A DNA stretch of 64,000 bases from Agrobacterium fabrum str. C58 (lineage in GTDB: Bacteria; Pseudomonadota; Alphaproteobacteria; Rhizobiales; Rhizobiaceae), in the NCBI RefSeq assembly GCF_000092025.1, contig NC_003063.2:1803501-1867500 (forward strand), read 5' to 3'. Positions 50,409 through 59,474 of the stretch are shown piece by piece. The notes beneath the pieces were generated by a model. The model did no database searches, had not been told where the DNA came from, and saw only the letters and a program-made list of their open reading frames with translations. Within the stretch, counting starts at the first letter, position 1. Each line of letters opens with the position of its first letter. Both the position numbers and the translations under genes were made by a program.

Positions 50409-51926
50409 TTAGTGATCTTGACCGGACTCGTGGTCGGTTACTCGGTAGCTCGCGTCCTTCGGCGGACGGGGAGGGTACACCTGTTCGTCGAATGTGCGCA
50501 GCAGGCGGCCCCAGCCAGGATCGTGCATATGTACTTTCAGGCCGGCCCGTTCGGCCAGCGCCATGGCCTCCTGTTGGCCAAAAGTGATGGCGGCATCAAC
50601 ATCTGATGTCAGCACCCGTCCATTATCCATCAGCAATTTACCGTCCACAAAGACGGTGTCGACATCGCTGCCAAGGGCTTGATGCACCAGGCGGTGGACC
50701 GGCATCCACATGGGCATCAGATGTGGTTTGCGCATATCGATGATGACGACGTCAGCCTTCTTGCCGATTTCGAGCGAACCAATCTCGTCTTCCATGCCAA
50801 TGGCGTGGGCCGCATCGATGGTGATCATTTCAAATATCTTGCCTGGCGGCAGCAGGTAGCGGTCGTGATTGTGCAGGAGATGTTGCGTGAATTGTGCCAG
50901 GCGCGCCGTCTGCAACATGTCGAAATGGCGGCTCGGGGCGGCACCATCGGTGGTGATGGCGACACGAATGCTTTTCGACATCATTTCCATGATCGGGGTT
51001 GAGCGACCCGGCGGCGCGTGTGTCACGCGGGTGCCGGTCTCGGCCAGTATGTCGATCTCGTCATGGGAGATTCCCCAGCAATGCTGAAGGTGAATGTCAG
51101 GGCCGAGCAGGGCATTTTCCTTGTCCTGAAACGCCATGCGGATTTGCCCGGCAAAGGCGTCGGAATGAAGCCTGACACCTCTCTTGCGCGCCATCTCGCG
51201 TACCCGTCGGGCCTGCATCCTGTCGCCCTCGGTCAGTTTCACAGCCTGATCAGGCGAGGATGCATTGGACGGTTCGACCGAAGGCACAATGGTGAAAGGC
51301 GTCAGGAAAACGCTGATGCGGCCATCGGCGCTTCCATGCAATGTCTCGATCACCGCCTCACTGCCGTCCATCATCTCGTCAAAGCTCACGTCGCGACGTT
51401 CGGGCTGACCGCTCTCCCATCGCGTGACGGGATGTGGCCAGGGCAGACCCGAGGGCCCGACGCAGATGATTTCGCGAAGGCCGAGTTCGCTATAGGCGCG
51501 GGCATGGTTGATAGCGAAGACGGGGTCATCCGCGCGCGGCATTGACGTGATGATGCTGGCCCCCGTCGTCACCCCGGCGCGCAATCGTTCAATGCCGGAA
51601 ATCAGCCCGTCGGCATACCAGTAGTCGCGGGTTACGTAGTGATAATAGGTCGGGGTGATGATTTTCATCCACATCGCATTGGTGTCCGCAGCGATGCTGC
51701 GAAGAAGCGCGTGGCCGGCATGGCCATGGGCATCGATCAGGCCGGGGATGATCAGCTTTCCCCGGCAGTCAATGACCTCCTTGCCCCCATGGCGGGGTTC
51801 CAGTTCATCCACGGTGCCGATGTCGACAATCCTGTCGTCGTTTATGGCCAGCGCACCGTCTTCAATAATGCGCCGTTCCCTGTCGACCGTGACGATCGTT
51901 CCGTGCAGCAGCAGAAACCCTGTCAT
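50409..51926 (-). CDS. Amidohydrolase, TRZ/ATZ (chlorohydrolase) type
   Basis: 505 residues from the ATG behind GGGAGGAC; the frame extends upstream through the operator region without a start site. Metal ligands of subtype III amidohydrolases are present: H67 and H69 in GLIDAHGHAGH, His in VRLHSDAFAG, His in LQHCWGIS, and Asp in ITTDGAAPS. The C-terminal strand IGSLEIGKKADVVIIDM is typical. It hydrolyses a ring or exocyclic amine or amide in the cytoplasm. It is divergent from the peptide-type ABC operon over a shared GntR site, so it belongs to the same regulon. Confidence 0.88.
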   Translation of the reverse strand: MTGFLLLHGTIVTVDRERRIIEDGALAINDDRIVDIGTVDELEPRHGGKEVIDCRGKLIIPGLIDAHGHAGHALLRSIAADTNAMWMKIITPTYYHYVTRDYWYADGLISGIERLRAGVTTGASIITSMPRADDPVFAINHARAYSELGLREIICVGPSGLPWPHPVTRWESGQPERRDVSFDEMMDGSEAVIETLHGSADGRISVFLTPFTIVPSVEPSNASSPDQAVKLTEGDRMQARRVREMARKRGVRLHSDAFAGQIRMAFQDKENALLGPDIHLQHCWGISHDEIDILAETGTRVTHAPPGRSTPIMEMMSKSIRVAITTDGAAPSRHFDMLQTARLAQFTQHLLHNHDRYLLPPGKIFEMITIDAAHAIGMEDEIGSLEIGKKADVVIIDMRKPHLMPMWMPVHRLVHQALGSDVDTVFVDGKLLMDNGRVLTSDVDAAITFGQQEAMALAERAGLKVHMHDPGWGRLLRTFDEQVYPPRPPKDASYRVTDHESGQDH

Positions 51927-51983
51927 ATTCCGTCCTCCCTCTTTTGAACTCGTATCCAAAAACTTACGATTTTGAGTACGATA

Positions 51984-52007
51984 ATTGTCAACAATATTAT
52001 TGACAAT
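51984..52007. promoter_or_regulatory. GntR operator candidate in the divergent amidohydrolase/transporter promoter
   Basis: ATTGTCAA (51984-51991) and TTGACAAT (52000-52007) form an inverted repeat with an 8-base spacer. The first part extends to ATTGTCAACAATAT, a 14-base sequence found identically at 61260-61273, upstream of the GntR gene. It lies 58 bp before the amidohydrolase ATG and 82 bp before the binding-protein ATG. Confidence 0.7.
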
Positions 52008-52088
52008 AAGCTTGGGCGAAACAATACTCCCTTTGCCCGACCGGACCGCCTGCCGGTCTTCCAACGATTTATAAAAAGGGGGGATCAA

Positions 52089-53654
52089 ATGTCCCGTATC
52101 AGAAGTTTTGTCCTGGCGGCCATGGCTGCCGCCGCCATTGCCGTTCCCGCCCATGCGGAGACGCTCCGCTGGGGCGGCCGCGCCGATCTTTACTCGCTAG
52201 ACCCATATTCGGTGCCGTCCACATCCAACCTCGCTTTTCTGAACCATATTTATGAGGGCCTCGTTCGTTACGGGCCGGATTTTCAGATTGAGCCTGCACT
52301 TGCCACCGAGTGGAAGCTTATCGACGGAAAAGCGTGGCGCTTCACCCTGCGGAAAGGTGTGAAATTCCATGATGGTTCAGATTTCACTGCCGATGATGTC
52401 GTAGCGTCTTTTACCCGAGCTTCGGATGCGACGTCGCCACTGCGCGGCAACATTCCTGTTTTTGCTGGCGTCAAAAAGGTGGATGATTACACGGTCGATC
52501 TGGAGGTCAGTGCTCCGACGTCGCTTTTCCTCAACGACATCACCAATATCTTCATCTTTAACGCCAAGTGGTTGAAAGATAACAATAGCGAGAAGCCTAC
52601 CGACTTCGCGTCGAAGGTTGATGGCTACACCACCATGCACACCAACGGCACCGGCCCGTTCAAGCTCGAAAGCCGCGTTCCCGATAGCAAAACTGTTCTC
52701 GTTGCAAACGAAGGCTGGTGGGATCAGAAAAAGCACAATCTCGACCGCATCGAATTCGTGCCGATTGCATCTGCGGCAACACGCGTCGCAGCCCTCCTGT
52801 CAGGTGAAATCGACCTCATCGATTCCGCCCCGATCCAGGATTTGCCGCGCCTTGAATCTTCGCCCAATATCTCGGTCAAGAAGCGCACCGAGCTCCGCAC
52901 GCTTTTCATCGGCTTCAACCGCCGCGAAAAGCTGGAAGACGGCAAGCCGAACCCCTTCAACGATCTGCGTGTCCGTCAAGCCTTTGAAGCGTCCATCGAT
53001 CGTGACCTGATCAACAAGAAGGTGATGCGTGGTCTCGCAAGGCCGTCCGGCTCGTTGATCGCGCCAGAAATCGCAGGTTATGCCAAGTCGCTCGATACCT
53101 TTGAGCCCGCCGATCCGGCCAAGGCGCAGAAGCTGCTGGCCGATGCCGGCATGAAGAACCTCGCCTTCACCTATACCTGCATGAATGATGAGAGCGTCAA
53201 CGAAGAGGATATCTGCTCGGGCGTTGCCAACATGTTGAAGCGCGGCGGTTTCCAGCCGACAATCGACATCGCGCCGCGTTCGGTACAGTCTCCCAAGCGC
53301 AATGGCGGCAAGGCTGACGTGTTTAACCTCAGCTGGGCGAACGAGCCGACGCTGGACGCTTTCTCGATGCTGTCGCAGATCCTCTCGACCCGCAAGGGTG
53401 CGATGGGCGTCTCCAACTATGGCGGCTGGTCCAACCCGGAAATTGACAAGCTTGTCGCGCAGGCGGCGCAGGAGCAGGACAATACAAAGCGCCTGGCGCT
53501 CGAAGAGGCAGCGCTGAAGATCGCCAAGGACGAGACCATGCTCGTGCCGCTGCACCAGCAGCCGATTGCCTGGGCGATGCTCGCCAAGGTCAAGAGCGTC
53601 GACTTCCGCGCCGACAATAAGCCGCGCCATTGGCTGACCCAGCTCGATAAATAA
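52089..53654 (+). CDS. Peptide-type periplasmic binding protein (family 5)
   Basis: 521 residues; AAGGGGGGATC precedes the ATG. The signal peptide is SRIRSFVLAAMAAAAIAVPAHA, about 23 residues. The mature part opens ETLRWGGRADLYSLDPYSVPSTSNLAFLNHIYEGLVRYG and carries the family 5 segment LATEWKLIDGKAWRFTLRKGVKFHDGSDFTADDV. Family 5 proteins carry peptides, opines, nickel or small glycosides. Here three amidohydrolases in the operon suggest a cyclic amide or N-heterocycle. Confidence 0.9.
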   Translation: MSRIRSFVLAAMAAAAIAVPAHAETLRWGGRADLYSLDPYSVPSTSNLAFLNHIYEGLVRYGPDFQIEPALATEWKLIDGKAWRFTLRKGVKFHDGSDFTADDVVASFTRASDATSPLRGNIPVFAGVKKVDDYTVDLEVSAPTSLFLNDITNIFIFNAKWLKDNNSEKPTDFASKVDGYTTMHTNGTGPFKLESRVPDSKTVLVANEGWWDQKKHNLDRIEFVPIASAATRVAALLSGEIDLIDSAPIQDLPRLESSPNISVKKRTELRTLFIGFNRREKLEDGKPNPFNDLRVRQAFEASIDRDLINKKVMRGLARPSGSLIAPEIAGYAKSLDTFEPADPAKAQKLLADAGMKNLAFTYTCMNDESVNEEDICSGVANMLKRGGFQPTIDIAPRSVQSPKRNGGKADVFNLSWANEPTLDAFSMLSQILSTRKGAMGVSNYGGWSNPEIDKLVAQAAQEQDNTKRLALEEAALKIAKDETMLVPLHQQPIAWAMLAKVKSVDFRADNKPRHWLTQLDK

Positions 53655-53669
53655 GACGGATTGCAAGTG

Positions 53670-53696
53670 AGGCGCCGGTCATTCGACCGAGCGCCT
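53670..53696 (+). repeat. Intercistronic hairpin between binding protein and permease, peptide-type system
   Basis: AGGCGCCGGTC (53670-53680) pairs with GACCG-A-GCGCCT (53685-53696), 11 bp with one bulged A and the loop ATTC. TGGTTGTTTTC follows, a weak T tract. The remaining 175 bp to the permease gene shows nothing further. Confidence 0.75.
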
Positions 53697-53871
53697 TGGT
53701 TGTTTTCAGCAGGCATCCGTCTGGCAGCGCGATGATCTGCGTCAGAAATTGTCGACAAAGTTGCAACGGTTTCGTGGTTCTTGCATGGCGCGTAACCCAT
53801 GGCCCGTCTCTGGAAGAGAATGATCGAACCTGCATGCCCGCGTGGCTCAGGCTCGCGTCCGAGAGGTAACA

Positions 53872-54840
53872 ATGCTGGTTTTCATCATCAAGCGTCTGGG
53901 AAATGCCGTGCTGGTCATGCTTTCCGTCGCGCTTATCGCCTTTCTCATCTTTCGGCTGGCGGGTGATCCCGTCGAGCTGATGGTCGGGGAGCAGACCTCG
54001 CAGGAGGATCGTGCCGCGCTGCGTGAGCGGCTGGGCCTCAATGACAGCCTGCCGACGCAATATCTGCGATTTGTCAAAGATGCGGCACAGGGTAATTTCG
54101 GTGTTTCCTATCGCAACGGCCAGCAGGTGTTGCCGTTGATCGCGGAAAGGTTTCCGGCAACGCTTGAGCTGGTGCTGGTGGCCACCGTCATATCGCTGGT
54201 CGTCGGCCTGCCTCTGGGCGTTCTGACGGCGATCCGGCGCGGGAAATGGTATACGGAAGGTCTGCAATTCCTGTCGATTGTCGGGGTTTCGCTGCCAAGC
54301 TTCGTTGTCGGCATCCTTCTCATTCTGGTGTTTTCCGTTTCCCTCGGCTGGGCGCCGGCCTTTGGTCGCGGCGATGTCGTCCAACTCGGCTGGTGGTCGA
54401 CGGGGCTTTTGACGTCATCCGGACGTGCGGCCCTCATCCTTCCGGCCATTGCCCTTTCGCTGTACCAGATCACGCTTGTCATGCGTCTGGTGCGGGCGGA
54501 AATGCTTGAGGTTCTGCGGTCCGATTTCGTGAAATTTGCGCGGGCCCGCGGCATACCGCGCTGGCGGATCTATTTCCGTCATGCTCTGCGCAACTGTCTG
54601 ATGCCGGTGGTGACCCTGACGACGATGAATGTCGGCTCGCTCATTGCCTTCGCGCTCATCACGGAAACGGTGTTTCAATGGCCGGGTATGGGCATGCTGT
54701 TCATTCAGGCGGTCACCTTCCTCGATATTCCCGTCATGGCGGCCTATCTCTGCATCATCTCCTTCATCTTCGTTGTCCTCAACACGTTCGTCGATATTGC
54801 TTATGCGGTCATCGATCCGCGTCTGCGCACTGCGCGCTAA
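53872..54840 (+). CDS. Peptide-type ABC permease 1 (DppB family)
   Basis: 322 residues; GAGAGGT precedes the ATG. The first membrane segment is about 9-30 (LGNAVLVMLSVALIAFLIFRLA), followed by GDPVELMVGEQTSQEDRAALRERLGLNDSLPTQYLRFVKDAAQGNFGVSYRNGQQV, the standard DppB opening. The EAA loop is DFVKFARARGIPRWRIYFRHALRNCLMPVVT. It pairs with the permease 18 bp downstream. Confidence 0.92.
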   Translation: MLVFIIKRLGNAVLVMLSVALIAFLIFRLAGDPVELMVGEQTSQEDRAALRERLGLNDSLPTQYLRFVKDAAQGNFGVSYRNGQQVLPLIAERFPATLELVLVATVISLVVGLPLGVLTAIRRGKWYTEGLQFLSIVGVSLPSFVVGILLILVFSVSLGWAPAFGRGDVVQLGWWSTGLLTSSGRAALILPAIALSLYQITLVMRLVRAEMLEVLRSDFVKFARARGIPRWRIYFRHALRNCLMPVVTLTTMNVGSLIAFALITETVFQWPGMGMLFIQAVTFLDIPVMAAYLCIISFIFVVLNTFVDIAYAVIDPRLRTAR

Positions 54841-54858
54841 CCGAAGGGAGCCGGTTTC

Positions 54859-55806
54859 ATGACAGACCTTTCGCAAACGGAAAAACCCGCCCGCCGGTCG
54901 CTTTTCAGCCACATGCGCGACAGCGATCTCTATTGGTCGTTCAGCCGCAGCAAATCGGCCAAGATCAGTGCGCTCGTCCTCGCAATCCTGATCCTGGCGG
55001 CCATCTTCGCGCCGTGGATCGCACCCCAGAACCCCTATGACGGTGCATCGCTCGACATGTGGAAGGCCGAGCTGCCGCCGATCTGGCAGGAGGGCGGCGA
55101 ATGGCCGTTTCTTTTGGGAACGGATACGCAGGGACGGGACATGCTGTCCGCCATTCTCTACGGCACACGCATCTCCATCGTCATCGGTGTCGCCTCCGTG
55201 GTGCTTTCGCTGGTCATCGGCATGACGGCAGGTCTGGTAGCGGGTTATTTCGGTGGTTTTGCCGATGGCCTGCTGATGCGCATCGGTGATATCACGCTGT
55301 CCATTCCAACCATTCTCGTCGCCATCCTCGTTTCCACCGTCGTGCGGCAGATGCTGCCGGATAGCCTGCGGGAGGTCGGTGCATCCGCAGTGCTCATTCT
55401 CGCCATCGCGCTTTCCGCCTGGGTGCAATATGCGCGCACGGTGCGCGCCCAGGCGATCGTCGAAACCGGTAAAGACTATGTTCAGGCGGCAAAGCTGATC
55501 GGCGTGCCCGCCCGCCGCATCATGGCGGCGCATATCCTGCCCAATACGCTGACGCCGATCATGGTCGCCGCAACGCTCAATTTCGGCATGGCGATCCTCA
55601 CGGAAGCAACACTTTCCTTTCTCGGCATAGGCATGCCGCCCAGCCAGCCGTCTCTCGGCACATTGATCCGCATCGGCAACCAGTTCCTGTTCTCCGGCTC
55701 CTGGTGGATCGTGCTGTTTCCGGTCTTCCAGCTCTGCCTGCTCGTCGTCACCGTCAACCTTCTGGGTGACTGGCTGCGCGATGCGCTCAATCCGAAACTG
55801 AGGTGA
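54859..55806 (+). CDS. Peptide-type ABC permease 2 (DppC family)
   Basis: 315 residues. The first segment is about 37-55 (SALVLAILILAAIFAPWIAP). The DppC motif FLLGTDTQGRDMLSAILYGTRISIVIG is near 93-119. The EAA loop is VETGKDYVQAAKLIGVPARRIMAAHILPNTLTPIMV. The end GDWLRDALNPKLR is the usual DppC terminus. Five bases separate it from the next gene. Confidence 0.92.
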   Translation: MTDLSQTEKPARRSLFSHMRDSDLYWSFSRSKSAKISALVLAILILAAIFAPWIAPQNPYDGASLDMWKAELPPIWQEGGEWPFLLGTDTQGRDMLSAILYGTRISIVIGVASVVLSLVIGMTAGLVAGYFGGFADGLLMRIGDITLSIPTILVAILVSTVVRQMLPDSLREVGASAVLILAIALSAWVQYARTVRAQAIVETGKDYVQAAKLIGVPARRIMAAHILPNTLTPIMVAATLNFGMAILTEATLSFLGIGMPPSQPSLGTLIRIGNQFLFSGSWWIVLFPVFQLCLLVVTVNLLGDWLRDALNPKLR

Positions 55807-55811
55807 GTTCC

Positions 55812-57005
55812 ATGCACGATCTTCTTCTGCGCAACGTACGGCCCATGGCGGGCGAAGCCTGTGACATCATGATCAGGAACGGCAAGATTACCGGCTTCGG
55901 AAAGTTCGACGCCGAACCCGGCCTCCCGGTCGAGGATGGCAAGGGTGCAATCGCCGTTCCCGGTCTCATTGATGCCCACACGCATCTGGACAAGACGACG
56001 TGGGGCATGCCCTGGCACGTCAACAACCGTGCCGCCATCCTGCGCGAGCGGATCGATTTCGAGCGGGAAAACCGCGTTCAGATCGGCATCGATCCGCATC
56101 GCCAGTCCATGCGCCATGCCATCGGGCTCGCGGCCAATGGCGGCACGCATATTCGCAGCCACGTCGATATCGACCCGACCCATGGGTTGAAACTGGTCGA
56201 AGGCATCTGGGAGACGCGTGAAAAGCTTGATGGTATCATCGACATCGAGGTCGTCGCTTTCCCGCAATCCGGTGTCATGGTCATGCCCGGCACGGTGGAG
56301 CTTCTCGATGAAGCCCTGAAGCAGGGCTGCGAGGTGCTTGGCGGCATCGACCCCTGCGGCATCGACCGCGATCCGAAGGGCCAGCTGGACATTCTTTTCC
56401 AACTCGCAACAAAACACGGCGTCCCGATAGATATCCACCTGCATGAGGCCGCCGACCTCGGCGCCTTCACCATGGAGCTTATCTTCGAGCGCATCCGGGC
56501 AAACGGCATGCAGGGCAATGTCGCCATCAGCCATGCCTTTGCACTCGGCATGAATGACTATCTGCGCGTCGGCAGGCTGATCGACGAGATCGCGCGGCTC
56601 GACGTTGCCATCCTGACCACGGGTGCGCCATCGGCAAGCGTGCCGTCGATCATGCGCCTCAAGGAAGCGGGCGTGCGCGTTGGCGGCGGCTGCGATGGTA
56701 TCCGCGATACATGGGGTCCGTGGGGACAACCGGACATGCTGGATCGGGCCAAGATCATCGGCATGAAAAACGGCCTGCGCTCGGATGTCGAACTTGCGCA
56801 TGTGCTGCACGTCGTTTCCAGGGGCGGCGCCGATGTCATGGGTATTGAAGATTACGGCATGGAGATCGGCTGTGCTGCGGACTTCACCCTGTTGACCGGC
56901 GAAACGCTGGCGCATGCCGTTGTCGATATCACGCCGCGGCCGCTGGTGGTCAAAGGCGGCCGTGTCACCGCCAGAAACGGCAAAGCCATAGTGGAGGCGC
57001 CGTGA
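55812..57005 (+). CDS. Cytosine-deaminase-like amidohydrolase (CodA type)
   Basis: 397 residues from the ATG at 55812, seven bases after GAGG; a GTG at 55803 overlaps the permease stop. Metal ligands: H56 and H58 in GLIDAHTHLDK, His in IDIHLHEAADLG, His in ISHAFALG, and the Asp in CDGIRDTWGPWGQPDML, which corresponds to the DNIRDPWYPLG motif of cytosine deaminase. It probably deaminates or ring-opens a pyrimidine- or triazine-like compound. It lies between permease and the second amidohydrolase genes, with a 1-bp overlap downstream. Confidence 0.88.
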   Translation: MHDLLLRNVRPMAGEACDIMIRNGKITGFGKFDAEPGLPVEDGKGAIAVPGLIDAHTHLDKTTWGMPWHVNNRAAILRERIDFERENRVQIGIDPHRQSMRHAIGLAANGGTHIRSHVDIDPTHGLKLVEGIWETREKLDGIIDIEVVAFPQSGVMVMPGTVELLDEALKQGCEVLGGIDPCGIDRDPKGQLDILFQLATKHGVPIDIHLHEAADLGAFTMELIFERIRANGMQGNVAISHAFALGMNDYLRVGRLIDEIARLDVAILTTGAPSASVPSIMRLKEAGVRVGGGCDGIRDTWGPWGQPDMLDRAKIIGMKNGLRSDVELAHVLHVVSRGGADVMGIEDYGMEIGCAADFTLLTGETLAHAVVDITPRPLVVKGGRVTARNGKAIVEAP

Positions 57006-58498
57006 TGAGTGACACTCTCAACTCTTTGCAACTCGGCGAGAGGCCTGAAGGACGGACCTTGCTGACAGCCAGCTGGGTTGTCGGGCACAAGGACGGATCG
57101 CACCGGCTGCTCAAAAACGGTGAGGTTGTCTTCGAAAATGGCGAGATCCTATTCGTCGGACACGGATTTCCCGGCGAGGTCGCCCGGCGTATCGATTTCG
57201 GCAATGCTCTCGTCAGCCCCGGCCTGATCGATCTCGATGCACTCTCCGATCTCGATACGACGATCCTCGGCATCGATCATCACCCCGGCTGGGCCAAGGG
57301 CCGTGTCTGGCCGCGGTCCTATGTCGAGGCCGGTCCCTATGAGATGTATTCCGCGGAAGAGCTTGCTTTCCAGAAGCGTTTCGCCTTCGGTCAGTTGCTC
57401 CTCAACGGCATCACCACCGCAGCGCCAATCGCATCGCTGTTTTATCGCGCCTGGGGGGAGACCGTGGCGGAGTTCGAGGCGGCCGCCGATGCAGCCGGTG
57501 AACTTGGCCTTCGCGTTTATCTCAGCCCCGCCTTCCGCTCCGGTGGCATGGTGCTGGAAGAGCCGGGCCGTATGTTTCCGGTTTTTGATGAGGAGCGTGG
57601 TTTTCAGGGACTGAAAGAGGCAATTGCCTTCATCGAAAAGCAGAGTGGAAGACACGGCGATCTGGTGCGCGGCATGCTCGCGCCGGATCGAGTGGAAACG
57701 TCCACCCTGGGCCTGATCGAGCGTACAGACGCGGCCGCCCGCGAACTGGGCTGCAAGTTCCGTCTCCATATGGCGCAGGGCGTCATGGAGGTCGATACGG
57801 TTCGCAAGCTTCACGGTTCGACCGCGCCGGTCTGGCTCGCCAAAGCCGGGCTTCTCAGCGAAAGGCTGATCGCGCCGCACGCCACCAATGCGACGGAAGA
57901 AGATCTGGCGCTATACGCGGAGAACGGCGTGTCGATCGTCCACTGTCCGCTGGTATCGAGCCGCGGCGGCAGCACGCTCTCGTCCTTCTCTTCCTGCCGC
58001 AAACGCGGCATCAACATTGCGATGGGAACGGATACGGCGCCAGCGGACATGTTTATGAACCTGCTTGTCGGTCTGATCACCTGTCGCATCAATGACGGCG
58101 CTCCGGACCAGATCCGCTGCGCCGATCTTTTCGATGCGGCGACGCTCGGCGGCGCGCGCGCACTTGGTCGCTCTGACCTCGGTCATCTTTCAAGCGGTGC
58201 AAGGGCAGACATCGCTGTCTTTGATCTCGACGATGCCGTCATGGCACCGAGCGTCGATCCGATCACGACGCTGGTGACCGGTGGCTCGGGCAAGGTCACG
58301 AGAGCCGTTTTTGTCGATGGTCGTCTTTCCATGCGCGAAAGACAGGTCGCCCATATCGACATGCGGCGTGCCCGCGAACAGGCGCAGGCGCAGTTTGATC
58401 GTCTGATTGCCAAATATCCCGAACGGAGCTGGGCAAATCCGCCCGTCTCCGAAATTTTCCCTCCGAGCTATCAGGTGGAGGTTGCACAACATGGTTGA
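57005..58498 (+). CDS. Amidohydrolase-superfamily protein lacking the HxH metal motif
   Basis: 497 residues; GGAGG is seven bases before the ATG, which overlaps the previous stop (TGATG). The fold and most motifs match TRZ/ATZ chlorohydrolases: LHMAQG, APHATNATEEDLALYAENGVSIVHCP and MGTDTAPADMFMNL with its Asp. But the first motif, normally GLIDAHxH, reads GLIDLDAL (73-80), so D78 and L80 replace both His ligands. It may bind metal with fewer ligands, or have a changed or lost activity. Its start in the operon, between a normal amidohydrolase and the ATPases, argues against decay; no stop or frameshift is seen. Confidence 0.85.
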   Translation: MSDTLNSLQLGERPEGRTLLTASWVVGHKDGSHRLLKNGEVVFENGEILFVGHGFPGEVARRIDFGNALVSPGLIDLDALSDLDTTILGIDHHPGWAKGRVWPRSYVEAGPYEMYSAEELAFQKRFAFGQLLLNGITTAAPIASLFYRAWGETVAEFEAAADAAGELGLRVYLSPAFRSGGMVLEEPGRMFPVFDEERGFQGLKEAIAFIEKQSGRHGDLVRGMLAPDRVETSTLGLIERTDAAARELGCKFRLHMAQGVMEVDTVRKLHGSTAPVWLAKAGLLSERLIAPHATNATEEDLALYAENGVSIVHCPLVSSRGGSTLSSFSSCRKRGINIAMGTDTAPADMFMNLLVGLITCRINDGAPDQIRCADLFDAATLGGARALGRSDLGHLSSGARADIAVFDLDDAVMAPSVDPITTLVTGGSGKVTRAVFVDGRLSMRERQVAHIDMRRAREQAQAQFDRLIAKYPERSWANPPVSEIFPPSYQVEVAQHG

Positions 58499-59474
58499 AA
58501 TGAACCAATCGGTCATCGATGTCCGCAATCTCAAGGTCGAGTTTCCCGGTCGGCGCGGCACTGTTACCGCGCTTTCCGATATCAGCCTTTCGATCAGGCC
58601 CGGCGAAATTCTGGGTGTCGTCGGCGAATCCGGCGCCGGGAAATCCATGACTGGCCTTGCGATACAGGGCCTGCTCGAAAAGCCCGGCCGTATTGCCGAT
58701 GGTGAAATCTGGCTCGGGTCGCGCCGTATCGATCAGCTGGATGACCGGGCGATGGAGAGTATTCGCGGTCGTGAGATAGGCGCGATTTTTCAGGACCCGT
58801 TGACCTCGCTCAATCCGCTCTTCACGGTTGGCGCCCAGCTTGTGGAGACAATCCGTCAGCACCTGCCGTTGTCGAAAGCGGATGCGCGTGCACGCGCCAT
58901 TCAGTTGCTGAGGGATGTCGGCATTCCGTCGCCTGCGGATCGTATCGATCATTATCCGCACCAGTTTTCCGGCGGCATGCGCCAGCGTGTCGTGATTGCG
59001 CTCGCCCTCTCGGCCTCGCCGAAGCTCATCATCGCCGATGAGCCGACGACCGCGCTCGACGTCTCGATCCAGGCGCAGATCATTTCGCTGCTGCGGCGGC
59101 TGTGCAAAGAGAAGCAGACGGCGGTCATGCTCGTCACTCACGATATGGGTGTCATTGCCGAAGCTGCCGACCGCGTGGCGGTGCTTTATGCCGGCCGGCT
59201 GATCGAGGTCGGGCCGGTCGAGCAGGTGCTGCACGAACCGCGCCACCCCTATACGCAGGGCCTGATGGCCTCCATTCCGTCGCTTGGCGCTAGGGTAGAG
59301 CGGCTCAACCAGATTGACGGGGCGATGCCGCGTCTCGATGCGATCCCGCCCGGATGCGCGTTTAATCCCCGCTGTAGTTTTGCGGGGCCGCGCTGTCTGC
59401 GGCAACGGCCTGAACTTGAAACCGTCGGCAACGGTGCCAGTGCGTGCTGGCTGAATGCAGGAGGCACAGCATGA
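58491..59474 (+). CDS. Peptide-type ABC ATPase 1 (DppD family)
   Basis: 327 residues; the ATG at 58491 lies within the end of the previous gene (8-bp overlap) behind GGTGGAGG. Walker A GESGAGKS is at 45-52, the signature [15 protein letters not shown], Walker [11 protein letters not shown], and the C-terminal oligopeptide-transporter extension has the Cys pattern [24 protein letters not shown]. Confidence 0.93.
   Translation: MVEMNQSVIDVRNLKVEFPGRRGTVTALSDISLSIRPGEILGVVGESGAGKSMTGLAIQGLLEKPGRIADGEIWLGSRRIDQLDDRAMESIRGREIGAIFQDPLTSLNPLFTVGAQLVETIRQHLPLSKADARARAIQLLRDVGIPSPADRIDHYPHQFSGGMRQRVVIALALSASPKLIIADEPTTALDVSIQAQIISLLRRLCKEKQTAVMLVTHDMGVIAEAADRVAVLYAGRLIEVGPVEQVLHEPRHPYTQGLMASIPSLGARVERLNQIDGAMPRLDAIPPGCAFNPRCSFAGPRCLRQRPELETVGNGASACWLNAGGTA

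Noticed and set aside
51972..52088. A longer N terminus for the family 5 binding protein
   Set aside because: The extension would cover the GntR operator, lacks a ribosome site and would bury the signal peptide that starts at 52089.
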